Assembly: GCF_004923295.1 (NCBI RefSeq)
Contig: NZ_CP039639.1
Location: 234,501-298,500 of the forward strand
Source: Azospirillum sp. TSH100
GTDB lineage: Bacteria; Pseudomonadota; Alphaproteobacteria; Azospirillales; Azospirillaceae
Direction: 5' to 3'
DNA: 64,000 nucleotides
The notes beneath the pieces were generated by a model. It did no database searches. It saw only the letters and a list, made by a program, of their open reading frames with translations, and had not been told where the DNA came from. Shown piece after piece: positions 37,631-47,020 of the stretch (its first letter is position 1; every line of letters starts with the position of its first letter). A program made the position numbers and the translations under genes.

Positions 37631-39256
37631 TCACACTCCTTGGCGGTCGGTCAGCATGTGACGGATCTCGCTCTTCAGCAGCTTGCCGGTGGCGGTGTGG
37701 GGCAGGGCGTCGACGAAACGGACATCGTCGGGGATGCACCATTTCGCCACCTTGCCGTCGAAGACCGCCAGCAGTTCCTCACGGGTGACGGAGGAGTCCG
37801 CTTTGCGGACGACGACCAGCACCGGGCGTTCGCCCCACTTCTCGTCGGGCACGGCGACGGCGGCGGCTTCCTGGACACCGGGATGGCCGACGGCGATGTT
37901 CTCCAGATCGATGGAGCTGATCCACTCGCCGCCCGACTTGATGACGTCCTTGGTGCGGTCGACGATCTGGACATAGCCGTCGGCGTCCATCGTCACCACG
38001 TCGCCGGTCTCGAACCAGCCGGGAATCATCTGGTGGGATGGGCTGTCCACCACGCCGAAATAGCCGGAACAGACGGTGGCACCGCGCACCAGCAGCCGGC
38101 CGAAGCTGAGGCCGTCGCGCGGCACCTCGTTGCCGGAGCCGTCGACGACGCGGAATTCGACGCCGCAGATCGGCCGGCCCTGCTTTGCGGCCAGCGCCAC
38201 CGATGCCTCGGCATCCAGCCCACGATGCTTGCCCTTGGGCCGGTTGGCAAGGGCCAGCGGGCTGGTTTCCGTCATGCCCCAGGCGTGCAGGACCTCAACC
38301 CCCATCTCGGCGAAGCGCTGGATCATCACCGGCGGACAGGCCGAACCGCCGATGGCGATGCGGCGCATCGTCGTCAGCTTCTTCCTGTTGGCGTCCAGCC
38401 AGTTCAGCAGCGCCAGCCAGACGGTGGGCACGCCGGCGCTGTTGGTGACCTTCTCGGTCTCAAACAGTTCATACAGGCTGGCGCCGTCCAGCTTGCCGCC
38501 GGGGAAGACCAGCTTGGCGCCGACCATCGGGGCGGCATAGGGCACGCCCCAGGCATTGACGTGGAACATCGGCACCACCGGCAGCACCACGTCCGACGCC
38601 GACAGGCCGAAGACATCCGGCATGCAGGCGGCCATGGCGTGCAGATAGGCGGAGCGGTGGCTGTACAGAACGCCCTTCGGGTTGCCGGTGGTGCCGGAGG
38701 TGTAGCACATGCCGCAGGCGGCATTCTCGTCGAGATCCGGCCAGTCGAAGCCGTCCGGCTGCTCGGCCAGCAGGTCCTCGTAGCAGAGCAGGTTGGGCAG
38801 GCTGGAGGCCGGCATGTTGGCGCGGTCGGTCATCACGACGATGCCCTTCAACCCGGTCAGTTCGTGGGCGATGCCCTCCAGCAGCGGCACGAAGGTCAGG
38901 TCGGTGAACAGCAGCCGGTCTTCGGCATGGTTGACGATGTAGGCGATCTGCTCCGGGAACAGGCGCGGGTTGATGGTGTGGCAGACCATGCCCGAGCCAC
39001 CGATGCCGTAATAGCATTCCAGATGGCGGTAGCCATTCCAGGCCAGCGTGCCGATGCGGTCGCCCGGCTGCATGCCGAGTGCGGCCAGCGCGTTCGCCAG
39101 CTTCTGGGCGCGGACCCAGGCGTCGGCGTAGGTGTAGCGGTGGATCGGCCCCTCGGTGGTGCGCGACACGATTTCGGTGTCGGCATGGTAGAGCGCCGCG
39201 TGACGCAGGATCGACGTCACCAGCAGGGGGCCATTCATCATCATTCCGCGCAGCAT
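37631..39256 (-). CDS. Medium/long-chain fatty acyl-CoA ligase
   Basis: 541 residues, ANL superfamily. Activates a fatty or related carboxylic acid to acyl-AMP, then acyl-CoA. AMP-binding P-loop CYTSGTTGNPKGV (about 183-195), VPMFHVNAWG, the A5 motif WGMTETSP, hinge GDVVTMDADGYVQIVDRTKD and C-terminal TATGKLLKSEI with the catalytic Lys. The sequence type (AlkK/DmdB-like, starting MMNGPLLVTSILRHA) favours medium-chain or methylthio/aromatic acids; the exact substrate is open. The ATG at 39256 lies 16 bases inside the preceding merR gene, so the two are translationally coupled. GGGAG lies 7 bases upstream. Confidence 0.92.
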   Translation of the reverse strand: MLRGMMMNGPLLVTSILRHAALYHADTEIVSRTTEGPIHRYTYADAWVRAQKLANALAALGMQPGDRIGTLAWNGYRHLECYYGIGGSGMVCHTINPRLFPEQIAYIVNHAEDRLLFTDLTFVPLLEGIAHELTGLKGIVVMTDRANMPASSLPNLLCYEDLLAEQPDGFDWPDLDENAACGMCYTSGTTGNPKGVLYSHRSAYLHAMAACMPDVFGLSASDVVLPVVPMFHVNAWGVPYAAPMVGAKLVFPGGKLDGASLYELFETEKVTNSAGVPTVWLALLNWLDANRKKLTTMRRIAIGGSACPPVMIQRFAEMGVEVLHAWGMTETSPLALANRPKGKHRGLDAEASVALAAKQGRPICGVEFRVVDGSGNEVPRDGLSFGRLLVRGATVCSGYFGVVDSPSHQMIPGWFETGDVVTMDADGYVQIVDRTKDVIKSGGEWISSIDLENIAVGHPGVQEAAAVAVPDEKWGERPVLVVVRKADSSVTREELLAVFDGKVAKWCIPDDVRFVDALPHTATGKLLKSEIRHMLTDRQGV

Positions 39257-39717
39257 CGTCTCACTCCCTGTTCGGTCGCTTCTGGTTTTGGGCCATCCGG
39301 TTTCGGGCCCTCTGGTCCTATGCCGTCGTCATGCGTGCAGGTGGCGAGCCGCCGTTCCGCGTCGGCTTCCATCGCCTTCAGTTCGCCGATCACGTCGGTG
39401 ATCTCGGCCTGCAGTCGTTCAAGTTCATCAAGGCGGGCGCGGATCTTGCGCAGCCCGTCGCGGTATTGTCTGGCGCTGGGCCGGCCGGAACGGTAATGGG
39501 CGAGATATTCGGCGATCTGCTCCAGCGAAAAGCCGACCCGGCGGAATTTCAGGATCAGAATCAGCCGCGCGCGGTCGCGGTAGGTGAACACCCGCCGTCC
39601 CCCGGCACGCTGGGGCGTCAGCAGCCCCTTTTCCTCGTAATAGCGCAACGCCTGCGGCGTAAGGTCGAACTCCGCCGCCAGTTCCGTCACGCCGTAGACC
39701 CGATTCCGTTCGGCCAT
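39241..39717 (-). CDS. MerR-family regulator of the acyl-CoA ligase
   Basis: 158 residues. N-terminal MerR winged helix (VYGVTELAAEFDLTPQALRY, then GLLTPQRAGGRRVFTYRDR, about 7-75). A helical dimerisation region follows (about 80-125). The tail is Pro/Lys-rich and ends RRCCAE. Without metal-binding cysteines in the usual place, it resembles regulators of fatty acid or branched-chain catabolism (LiuR-like), which fits the overlapping acyl-CoA ligase gene downstream; an acyl-CoA ligand is inferred. The ATG at 39717 is preferred to the TTG at 39723. Its GGGG ribosome binding site is part of a perfect 10-bp hairpin (39725-39759). Confidence 0.88.
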   Translation of the reverse strand: MAERNRVYGVTELAAEFDLTPQALRYYEEKGLLTPQRAGGRRVFTYRDRARLILILKFRRVGFSLEQIAEYLAHYRSGRPSARQYRDGLRKIRARLDELERLQAEITDVIGELKAMEADAERRLATCTHDDGIGPEGPKPDGPKPEATEQGVRRCCAE

Positions 39718-39724
39718 GGACAAT

Positions 39725-39759
39725 CCCCTGCGCCAGCGATTTCGCCATGGGCGCAGGGG
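39725..39759 (-). promoter_or_regulatory. 5' leader hairpin holding the merR ribosome binding site
   Basis: Perfect 10-bp inverted repeat CCCCTGCGCC / GGCGCAGGGG with a 15-base loop, starting 7 bases upstream of the merR ATG. On the transcript, the arm next to the start codon is GGCGCAGGGG, which includes the purine-rich ribosome binding site, so folding would block translation. Confidence 0.5.
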
Positions 39760-39777
39760 GAAGTCAACGTCAATGAG

Positions 39778-39793
39778 CTAAAGCGCACTTTAG
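39778..39793. promoter_or_regulatory. Palindrome upstream of merR, candidate operator
   Basis: CTAAAG-CGCA-CTTTAG, perfect 6-bp arms, 60 bases upstream of merR and 14 bases downstream of the chemoreceptor stop. The size fits an autoregulatory MerR operator. Confidence 0.4.
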
Positions 39794-39806
39794 ATAGGAT
39801 AATCGA

Positions 39807-41495
39807 TCATCCCGCGCGGACCTGGGTCAGGAAGCGGTCCACCTCGTTGCTCAGCGTATCGGTGTGGCTGGACAGCTCGCGGACCGAGGTCAGGACTTCG
39901 TAAGCCACCTTGCCGCTCTGGCTGGCGGCTTCGTTGACGCTGCCGATGCTGTCGGAGACGGTCTGGGTGCCCTGGGCGGCCTGCTGGATGTTGCGGCTGA
40001 TCTCCCGGGTGGCGGCCCCCTGTTCCTCGACCGCCGAGGCGATGGAGGTGGCGACCTCGTTGATGTGGCCGATGACCCGGACCACCTCCTGCAACTCGCC
40101 GACAGTTTCGCCTGTCATCGACTGGATGTCGGCGACCTGGAGGGCGATGTCGTCGGTCGCCTTCGCCGTCTGGGTGGCGAGCGCCTTCACCTCCGAAGCA
40201 ACCACGGCGAATCCCTTTCCGGCGTCGCCGGCGCGGGCGGCCTCGATGGTGGCGTTCAAAGCCAGGAGATTGGTCTGGCTGGCGATCGAATTGATCAGCT
40301 CGACCACTGCGCCGATCCGCTGCACCGCCTGGGCCAATCCATCCACCTTGGTGTTGGCGCGCTCGGCGATCCCGGCGGCTTCACGGGCGATGTCCGAAGA
40401 TTGGCCGACCTGCCGGCTGATCTCGCCGATCGAACTGCTCAGCTCCTCCGTGGCGGCCGCGACGGTCTGGACGTTGGACGATGTCTGTTCCGTCGTCACG
40501 GCGACGTCGCTGGCCAGCCTGCCGGCCTGGTCCGCCGCCTGGGTCACGGCGGCAACCCGGCTTTCCATCCCGGCGGCTTCCTTGACCACGGCATGGATGA
40601 CGCCGCCCACCGCCTGCTCGAACCGGTCCGCCAGATCGGCGATGGCGCGGTGCTTTTCCGCTTCGGCGCGGCGGGCCTGTTCAATCTGCCCGGCTTCGAG
40701 CCGCTGCTTGGCCAGCGCGTTCTCCTTGAACACCTGGGTGGCCCGGCTCATGTCACCAAGCTCGTCGCCGCGGCTGGCTTCCGGGAAGGTGACGGTCATG
40801 TCGCCATCGGCCATTGCCCGCATGCGCCCGGCCAGCGAGCGGATGGTGGAGCTGATGTTGTGCCCGACCAGCGCCAGCAGGATGACCGCCGGCAAGGCCA
40901 GAGCCACGATGACGCCAAGCAGGGTCCAGAGTTGCGACAGAAAGGCGGCCCACAGATCGTCGATGAAGATGCCGGTGCCGATGAAGATCCGCCATGGCTC
41001 GAATCCCTTCACATAGGCCAGCTTGACCGCGGTTTCGGTGCCGCCGACGGTGCGGGGCCAGTCATAGGCGTAAGTCCCCTCTCCCTTGCTCTTCACGATG
41101 TCGATCAGCGCCGGGATGACCGGGACGCCCGCCGCGTCCTTGATTCCGGAGACGTCCTTTCCCATCAGCGCCTTGTTGATATGCGCGAATCCGACATTGT
41201 CGTAGGTGTGGGCGAAGAGATACTCCTCCCCGCTGTAGCGGATGGCGAGGAAGGCCTCCTTGAAGCGTGCCTGGGCCTCGTCACGGCTCAACTGCCCGGC
41301 CGCGACCTGGCTTTCGAATCGGGCTGCCATGCTGTGTCCGGCCTCGACCATGAAGCGCAGCGCATCGACGCGGTCCTGATACATGCGATTGTAGCTGAGA
41401 TAGAGCCCGGCACCCGCGATCGCCATGCAGGCAAGGCTGGCGGTCGCCACCAGCATGAGCAGTTTCGCGCGGATTGAAAAAGAAGTTCCGGTCAT
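39807..41495 (-). CDS. Methyl-accepting chemotaxis protein with single Cache sensor
   Basis: 562 residues from ATG 41495 (AAGGTGG 7 bases upstream); the frame runs further to 41762 without Shine-Dalgarno or similarity. Membrane segment about 9-31, then a periplasmic sCache_2-type domain (about 38-190: ALRFMVEAGHSMAARFESQV, then YLFAHTYDNVGFAHINKALM and WRIFIGTGIFIDDL), second membrane segment about 196-220, HAMP and signalling domain with tip NSIASQTNLLALNATIEAAR. sCache_2 domains usually bind small carboxylates or amines. The neighbouring acyl-CoA ligase and, further on, a DctB/DctD pair hint at organic acids as ligand (inference). Confidence 0.93.
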   Translation of the reverse strand: MTGTSFSIRAKLLMLVATASLACMAIAGAGLYLSYNRMYQDRVDALRFMVEAGHSMAARFESQVAAGQLSRDEAQARFKEAFLAIRYSGEEYLFAHTYDNVGFAHINKALMGKDVSGIKDAAGVPVIPALIDIVKSKGEGTYAYDWPRTVGGTETAVKLAYVKGFEPWRIFIGTGIFIDDLWAAFLSQLWTLLGVIVALALPAVILLALVGHNISSTIRSLAGRMRAMADGDMTVTFPEASRGDELGDMSRATQVFKENALAKQRLEAGQIEQARRAEAEKHRAIADLADRFEQAVGGVIHAVVKEAAGMESRVAAVTQAADQAGRLASDVAVTTEQTSSNVQTVAAATEELSSSIGEISRQVGQSSDIAREAAGIAERANTKVDGLAQAVQRIGAVVELINSIASQTNLLALNATIEAARAGDAGKGFAVVASEVKALATQTAKATDDIALQVADIQSMTGETVGELQEVVRVIGHINEVATSIASAVEEQGAATREISRNIQQAAQGTQTVSDSIGSVNEAASQSGKVAYEVLTSVRELSSHTDTLSNEVDRFLTQVRAG

Positions 41496-41812
41496 TGACC
41501 ACCACCTTTCGGCGCATTGCGGGCGCCTTGTCGTGCAGCATGTTCTGCTGGAAGTTATCCTATGAGTATTGAACGGATTTCCTGAAGGGAGGCCGCGATA
41601 CGGTGTCGCATGGGGATATGAGGTTACCGCCGTTCGGCGAATTGAATATTTGAGATAATTTAGCGAAGTCTGGTGTTTGTATCTGTGCCGGCTTTCATCA
41701 GATTTTGCCTTCAAGCCGTTGGGACGCAGCCCCAGGCTGATGGCAGAGATTTCACATGACAAGCTGCCGCTGCCGGTGCTCTTTCTGCCGGCGGATTGTG
41801 GAGGAGTGTCGC

Positions 41813-43513
41813 TTGACCGGGAGGACCAGCCTTTTGCGTCGGCTGATCGGCAGGTCGTGGGATCTTGCCGCGGCGTTGGGATTTCTGGCCCTGCTTGTGC
41901 TGGTCGCCGTCACCTTCCGTCATTATGGCATCTCCAACGACGAGGAGGTGCAGCATGTCTATGGCGCCAAGCTGATCGACTGGTATCGCAGCGGCTTCAC
42001 CGACGATTCAGCCTTCACCTACAAGAATCTGTATCTCTATGGCGGGCTGTTCGACATGGCGGCGGTGGCATTGGCACCACTGCTGCCTTTCGACCCCTAC
42101 GAGACGCGGCACCTGCTCTGCGCCCTGATCGGGGTGGCGGGGATTGCGGTGGTCTGGGCCGTGGGGCGCCGGCTGGCCGGGCCGCGGGCGGGGTTCCTCG
42201 CCGGGGCATTGCTGGCGCTGTGCGGTCCCTGGTATGGCGGGCTGTTCAACCACACCAAGGACGTCCCCTTTGCCGTGCTGATGATGGCGGCGGTGGCGCT
42301 GCTGATCCGGCTGATCGGGCAGATGCCGCGGCTGCGCGTGTGCACCGTATTGGGTTTCGGCGCCGTCATTGGGCTGGCACTGGGCATCCGGGTCGGGGCG
42401 CTGCTGCTGGCCGGCTACGCGGGGGCGGCGCTTGTGGGGTGGCTGCTGGCGGGGAGCGTTTCCGTGCCCCGGCTGCGCGAGGCCGGGCGGGGAACGCTGC
42501 GCCTGCTGCCGGCGCTTCCTGTTGCTTACGGACTGATGGCGGTCTTCTGGCCCTGGGCGGTGCTGGAGCCGCTGAACCCGTTGCGGGCGCTGGCCGATTT
42601 CTCGCATTTCCACTACCCGATCCGCACCCTGCTGGGCGGCACCGAATATTGGATGTACGAGGTGCCGCGCAGCTATCTGGTCTGGTATCTCGGGATCAAG
42701 CTGCCGCTGGTGATGTTGGGCGGGGCGACGCTGGGGTTGCTGATCCTGCCGGGGACCATGCATCGGAACCGGCAGGCCGGTGGGGAGGGGGTGACCCGGG
42801 CGGTCGGCTGTGGGCTGGTCGCGCTGGCGGTGCTGTTCCCGGTGCTCTGGTTCACCGTCACCCATGGGCCCGGTTATACGGCGATCCGCCATTTCCTGTT
42901 CGTGCTTCCGCCGCTGGCGGTGCTGGGCGGCATCGGGCTCGACCGGCTGATCGTTTGGGCCGGCGCCTGGAGGTTCGGCGTGTCGCAGCGCACCGGGCGC
43001 GGGGTGTCGGCCGCCGTTCTGGCAGGCCTCGCGCTGGCGCTTGCTCTGGCGCGCGAGGCGATGGTCCTGGAGGCGCTGCACCCCAACGAGTACGTCTATT
43101 TCAACGAGTTGGTCGGCGGTGTCGCCGGTGCCGTGCGCAAATACGATGTCGATTACTGGGCCAACAGCCTGCCGGAAGCGGTGGAGGATCTGTCGGAAGT
43201 GATCGCCGCGGAGGAGGCCCGCACCCACCATCACCGCAGCTACAGCGTCGCCGTCTGTGCTGAACCGCTGGCCTTCGAAAAGCTTGCGCCGGCCAACCTG
43301 CATTGGGTCACCGACTGGCGCAAGGCGGACTTCTTCATCGCGCCGACGCAGGAGGATTGCGACACGCTGATGACCGGCCCGACGGTGGCGGAGGTTGAGC
43401 GTGCTGGTGCTTTGCTGGCGGTGGTGAAGGATCTGCGCAAGCCGCAGGATCCCGCCGAAATGGTCGAGGTGGCCCGCCTGCGCACCGGTCGCCAGCAGCG
43501 GCATTGGTGGTAA
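41813..43513 (+). CDS. GT39/ArnT-like membrane glycosyltransferase
   Basis: 566 residues from a TTG at 41813 with an ideal GGAGGAG 6 bases upstream; the ATG at 41756 gives a Cys-rich, unlikely N-terminus. About ten membrane segments. Near the first membrane helix HYGISNDEEVQHVYGAKLID carries the D-E pair that GT-C transferases use for catalysis; a large soluble C-terminal part starts around NEYVYFNELVGGV. Such enzymes transfer a sugar from a polyprenyl-phosphate donor onto lipid, glycan or protein in the periplasm. No donor synthase is adjacent. It is divergent from the sCache chemoreceptor, with an AT-rich spacer. Confidence 0.75.
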   Translation: MTGRTSLLRRLIGRSWDLAAALGFLALLVLVAVTFRHYGISNDEEVQHVYGAKLIDWYRSGFTDDSAFTYKNLYLYGGLFDMAAVALAPLLPFDPYETRHLLCALIGVAGIAVVWAVGRRLAGPRAGFLAGALLALCGPWYGGLFNHTKDVPFAVLMMAAVALLIRLIGQMPRLRVCTVLGFGAVIGLALGIRVGALLLAGYAGAALVGWLLAGSVSVPRLREAGRGTLRLLPALPVAYGLMAVFWPWAVLEPLNPLRALADFSHFHYPIRTLLGGTEYWMYEVPRSYLVWYLGIKLPLVMLGGATLGLLILPGTMHRNRQAGGEGVTRAVGCGLVALAVLFPVLWFTVTHGPGYTAIRHFLFVLPPLAVLGGIGLDRLIVWAGAWRFGVSQRTGRGVSAAVLAGLALALALAREAMVLEALHPNEYVYFNELVGGVAGAVRKYDVDYWANSLPEAVEDLSEVIAAEEARTHHHRSYSVAVCAEPLAFEKLAPANLHWVTDWRKADFFIAPTQEDCDTLMTGPTVAEVERAGALLAVVKDLRKPQDPAEMVEVARLRTGRQQRHWW

Positions 43514-43520
43514 CTGCCGC

Positions 43521-44915
43521 TCACCCCCGCGGCAGGTAACGGGTACGGTCCAGGCCGTGGCGGGCCATCTTCTCGTTCAGGGTGCGGCGGGGGATGTCCA
43601 GCAGGTCCATCACCGCCTTGATGTCGCCCTTGCAGCGCTCCAGCGCCTGTTCGATCGCCCGTTTCTCGAAAGCGTCGACCTGATCGGCCAGGGCGCGTGG
43701 CGCCGTCGCACCCTCTCCGCCGACCGGGCGACGGCGCAGAAGGCCGGCAACGCCGCTGCGGCCGACCGACAGGACATGGCGTTCGGCCAGATTGCGCAGT
43801 TCACGCACATTGCCGGGCCAGTCATGGGCCAGCAGGGCGTCGAGGTCGGCCGCCTCCAGCGGACGCGGTTCCCGGCCGTGGCGGGCGGCGAACTCGGCGG
43901 CGAAATAGTCGAACAGCAGCGGAATATCCTCCGTCCGCGCCCGCAGAGGCGGGATGTGCAGTTCCGCGACGTTCAGGCGGTAATAGAGGTCGCTGCGGAA
44001 CCGCCCCTCCTCGCTGAGGTCGAGCAGGTCGATCTTGGTCGCCGCCACCAGCCGCAAGTCGACCGCCACCTGCTTGTTGGATCCCAGCCGTTCGATGGTG
44101 CGTTCCTGGAGCGCGCGCAGCAGCTTGACCTGGATGGCGAGCGGCATGCTCTCGATCTCGTCCAGGAACAGGGTGCCGCCGCTGGAATGCTCCAGCTTGC
44201 CGGCGCGGCGCTGGGTGGCGCCGGTGAAGGCGCCGGGCTCGTGCCCGAACAGCTCGCTCTCCGCCATGCTGTCGGGGATGGCACCGCAATTCACCGCGAC
44301 GAAGGCACCCTTTTCCCCGCCCCTTGAGCCTCTGGGGCCGAAATCATGCAGGCAGCGGGCGACCAGCTCCTTCCCCGTGCCGGTCTCGCCATGGATCAGC
44401 ACGCTGGCGCTGGTGGCGGCGAGGTCGATCAGGTCGCGCCGCAGCTCGGCGATGGCGGGGGAGGTGCCGATCAGCCGCGTCTCGATCCCACCGCCGGCGG
44501 TGCGGCGGCGCAGACCGCGATTCTCCAGCACCAGACGCCGCTTCTCGGCCGCGCGGCGGAGGACGGCGACCAGATGGTCAGGTTCGAAAGGCTTCTCGAT
44601 GAAGTCGTAGGCGCCGCGCCGCATCGCCTCCACCGCCAGCGCCACGTCGCCATGGCCGGTCACCAGAATCACCGGCAGGTCGGCGTCGCGCTCCAGCGCC
44701 CGTTCCAGCACCGCCATGCCGTCCATCCGCGGCATCCGCACGTCGGTGACCAGAACGCCGGGGAAGTCGGGCGACAGCAGGTCGAGCGCCGGCTGCGGCG
44801 TCTCGAACCCCTGCGCGGCGAAACCGGCCAATTGCAGCCACTGCGTCACCGACAGGCGCATCGCCAGCTCGTCGTCGATGAACAGGACGGGGGTGGCGGA
44901 CGGATCGGTCTTCAT
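43521..44915 (-). CDS. dctD: Sigma-54-dependent response regulator, DctD type
   Basis: 464 residues. Receiver domain with acidic pocket D14-D15 and phospho-acceptor D58 (VLVTDVRMP), plus K in IEKPFEPDH. The AAA+ domain has Walker A GETGTGKELVARC, the sigma-54 contact motif GAFTGA, and Walker B GGTLFLDEIESMP. The C-terminal Fis-type helix-turn-helix ends GDIKAVMDLLDIPRRTLNEK. It activates sigma-54 promoters when phosphorylated by the adjacent kinase. In rhizobia DctD drives C4-dicarboxylate uptake genes; no dctA or dctPQM is in the window, so the target is elsewhere. ATG at 44915, 13 bases after the kinase gene. Confidence 0.88.
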   Translation of the reverse strand: MKTDPSATPVLFIDDELAMRLSVTQWLQLAGFAAQGFETPQPALDLLSPDFPGVLVTDVRMPRMDGMAVLERALERDADLPVILVTGHGDVALAVEAMRRGAYDFIEKPFEPDHLVAVLRRAAEKRRLVLENRGLRRRTAGGGIETRLIGTSPAIAELRRDLIDLAATSASVLIHGETGTGKELVARCLHDFGPRGSRGGEKGAFVAVNCGAIPDSMAESELFGHEPGAFTGATQRRAGKLEHSSGGTLFLDEIESMPLAIQVKLLRALQERTIERLGSNKQVAVDLRLVAATKIDLLDLSEEGRFRSDLYYRLNVAELHIPPLRARTEDIPLLFDYFAAEFAARHGREPRPLEAADLDALLAHDWPGNVRELRNLAERHVLSVGRSGVAGLLRRRPVGGEGATAPRALADQVDAFEKRAIEQALERCKGDIKAVMDLLDIPRRTLNEKMARHGLDRTRYLPRG

Positions 44916-44928
44916 CTCGCGAACCTCA

Positions 44929-46716
44929 TCATGCTTCCGGCAGCTGGACGACGAAGCAGGCGCCGCCGTCGGGATTGTTCTCCGCCCGCAGGGTGCCGCC
45001 GAAGTCCCGCACGATGCCATAGGACAGCGACAGCCCCAGGCCAAGTCCCTGACCAACCTCCTTCGTGGTAAAGAAGGGGTCGAACAGCTGGAACTGGTGC
45101 GCCTCGGCGATGCCGGTCCCGCTGTCGCGGATGCGGATTTCCCAGCCCTCGGTGGTGTGGGCGGCGGTCAGGGTCAGGCGTCGGTCCCCGCTGCCGGCCA
45201 TGGCGTCGGCGGCGTTGCGCAGCAGGTTGACGAAGACCTGCTCGAGCCGCACCGCGTCGCCGCGCACGCGGGCATCGGGCGGGATCGACTGCTCCACCTG
45301 CACCTCCTCCTCGCGCAGGCGGGAGGCGAGCAGGGCCAGAGCGCGGTCCATGGTTCGGGCGACCGGAACCGCCTCCACCCTGGCCGGACCCTTGCGGGCG
45401 AATTCCTTCAGATGGCCTGACAGCAGCGCCATCCGTTCCGCCAGATCGCCGATCATGGCGAGATTGTCGCGGACCATCGCCGTCTCTCCCCGCTCCGCCA
45501 GCAGCCGGGTGGAGGCGACGAAGGTGCGGATGGCGGCCAGCGGCTGGTTGATCTCGTGCGCCAGCGCCGCCGACATCTGACCGAGTGCGGCCAGCTTGCC
45601 GGCCTGGACCAGCTCCTCCTGCGCCTCGCGCAGGATACGGTTGGCGGTCAACAACTCGGCCGTGCGTTCCTCCACCCGGCGCTCCAGCGTCACCCGCGCC
45701 TCGCGCTGGAGCCGCAGGGTCTGACGCCGCTGCCAGCCCAGCGCCGCCGCCGCCGCCAGCAGCAGGATGCCCATGGCGGTCAGCACGGCGGCGCCGGCCG
45801 CCTGCGCCTTCACCGGCTCCAGATCGGACAGGAAGCGGATGGTCCAGCCGAATTCCGGCAGGGCGAGTTCCTGCATCAGATAGGCGCGGCGGGCACCCTG
45901 GGCGAGGGGATCGGGCAGGCTGACCAGCCGGGCGCCGTTCTCCATCAGAGGGCCGTCATGCAGGCCGAGCGGGGCCAGATCGCTGCGGTCATATTGCCGG
46001 GTCCGGGCCAGCCGGGCCGTCACCGCATCGGGCAGCGGGCGCAGGGCGCGATATTTCCAATCGGCATGGCTGGACAGGAAGACGATGCCGTTCTCGTCGG
46101 TCACCAGCACCCGTTCGCCGCCGGCGGCCCAGTCGCGCTGCACCGGCTCCAGGTCGATCTTGACCACGGCGACGCCGGTCAGCGCCTCACCCCGGCGCAC
46201 CACATGCGACAGGAAATAGCCGGGCAGGCCGGTGGTGACGCCGATGCCGAAATAGCGTCCGCTGCCGGCCTCCACCGCCTGACGGAAATAGGGGCGGAAA
46301 TCATAGGTCTGGCCGACGAAGCTCTGCGCCGGGTCGGCCCAGTTGCTGGCTGCCAGCGCAAGGCCGCCGCGGTCCACCACATAGAGCGCCGCGGACCCGG
46401 CCGCCGCGTTCGCCGTCTCCAGCCTGCGGTTCACGGCGTCGCGCCGCAGTGGCGAAGGATCGTCCAGCAGATCCAGCACCTCGTGATCGCGGGCGACCAG
46501 GAAGGGGAGATAGTCGTAGCGGCCGACCGCGTTGCGGATGCTGCTGGCATAGAGCCCCAGCCGCTGATCGCCGTTCAACGTCAGCGCCGTCCGCGCCTCC
46601 GCCTCCGCCCAGCGATAGGCACCCCAGCAGCACAGCGCCGTCATCGCGGCCAGTGCCGCGACGAGGAGCGCCAACCGGCGGCGGCGTAGCGGACGGGGGG
46701 AAACGGTGTCGGCCAT
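44929..46716 (-). CDS. dctB: Sensor histidine kinase, DctB type
   Basis: 595 residues from ATG 46716 (frame to 46818 is unsupported). Membrane helix about 12-33, a periplasmic double-Cache region (YFRQAVEAGSGRYFGIGVTT, then GVAVVKIDLEPVQRDWAAGG, typical of DctB dicarboxylate sensors), second helix about 318-340, coiled-coil linker, HisKA with LAHEINQPLAAIRTF and an ATP-binding domain ending GLGLGLSLSYGIVRDFGG. It is predicted to sense succinate, fumarate or malate and phosphorylate the downstream regulator. The 304-base upstream spacer (46717-47020) is shared with the divergent methyltransferase gene. Confidence 0.88.
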   Translation of the reverse strand: MADTVSPRPLRRRRLALLVAALAAMTALCCWGAYRWAEAEARTALTLNGDQRLGLYASSIRNAVGRYDYLPFLVARDHEVLDLLDDPSPLRRDAVNRRLETANAAAGSAALYVVDRGGLALAASNWADPAQSFVGQTYDFRPYFRQAVEAGSGRYFGIGVTTGLPGYFLSHVVRRGEALTGVAVVKIDLEPVQRDWAAGGERVLVTDENGIVFLSSHADWKYRALRPLPDAVTARLARTRQYDRSDLAPLGLHDGPLMENGARLVSLPDPLAQGARRAYLMQELALPEFGWTIRFLSDLEPVKAQAAGAAVLTAMGILLLAAAAALGWQRRQTLRLQREARVTLERRVEERTAELLTANRILREAQEELVQAGKLAALGQMSAALAHEINQPLAAIRTFVASTRLLAERGETAMVRDNLAMIGDLAERMALLSGHLKEFARKGPARVEAVPVARTMDRALALLASRLREEEVQVEQSIPPDARVRGDAVRLEQVFVNLLRNAADAMAGSGDRRLTLTAAHTTEGWEIRIRDSGTGIAEAHQFQLFDPFFTTKEVGQGLGLGLSLSYGIVRDFGGTLRAENNPDGGACFVVQLPEA

Positions 46717-46803
46717 CGCCTGTCTATGGAACCGCCGGGGCGGCACTGTCCAGCGCCATTTCCGCCGGAATGGCCATGTGGTAAAGCGCTGCGATGATTT
46801 GAA

Positions 46804-46813
46804 TGAACGTTCA
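46804..46813. promoter_or_regulatory. Palindrome in the dctB/methyltransferase spacer
   Basis: TGAACGTTCA, a perfect 10-bp palindrome flanked by TTGAA/TTCAA, in a locally AT-rich stretch 88 bases upstream of dctB. Candidate regulator site; no sigma-54 promoter was found in the gap. Confidence 0.35.
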
Positions 46814-47020
46814 ATCAAAAAAGATTAAGGGAAATGGCTCTGAAAATCCAATCGGGCGCAGAATAAAATGAATGAAGGGTCATGGCGTGACATTGAGAGG
46901 GGTTTGTTGTTTGCTTGACTTTCATGTCATGCCGAAGCCGGCTATGGTGCGCCGTGGCCGGCTTGACCTTGACCTTTCGGCACCAGCCGGCAACGGGATC
47001 GAAACGGGGGAGACAGGAAC

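Noticed and set aside
41756..41812. ATG at 41756 as start of the GT39-like gene
   Set aside because: Gives a Cys/Arg-rich N-terminus and lacks a Shine-Dalgarno; the TTG at 41813 has a perfect GGAGGAG at good spacing.
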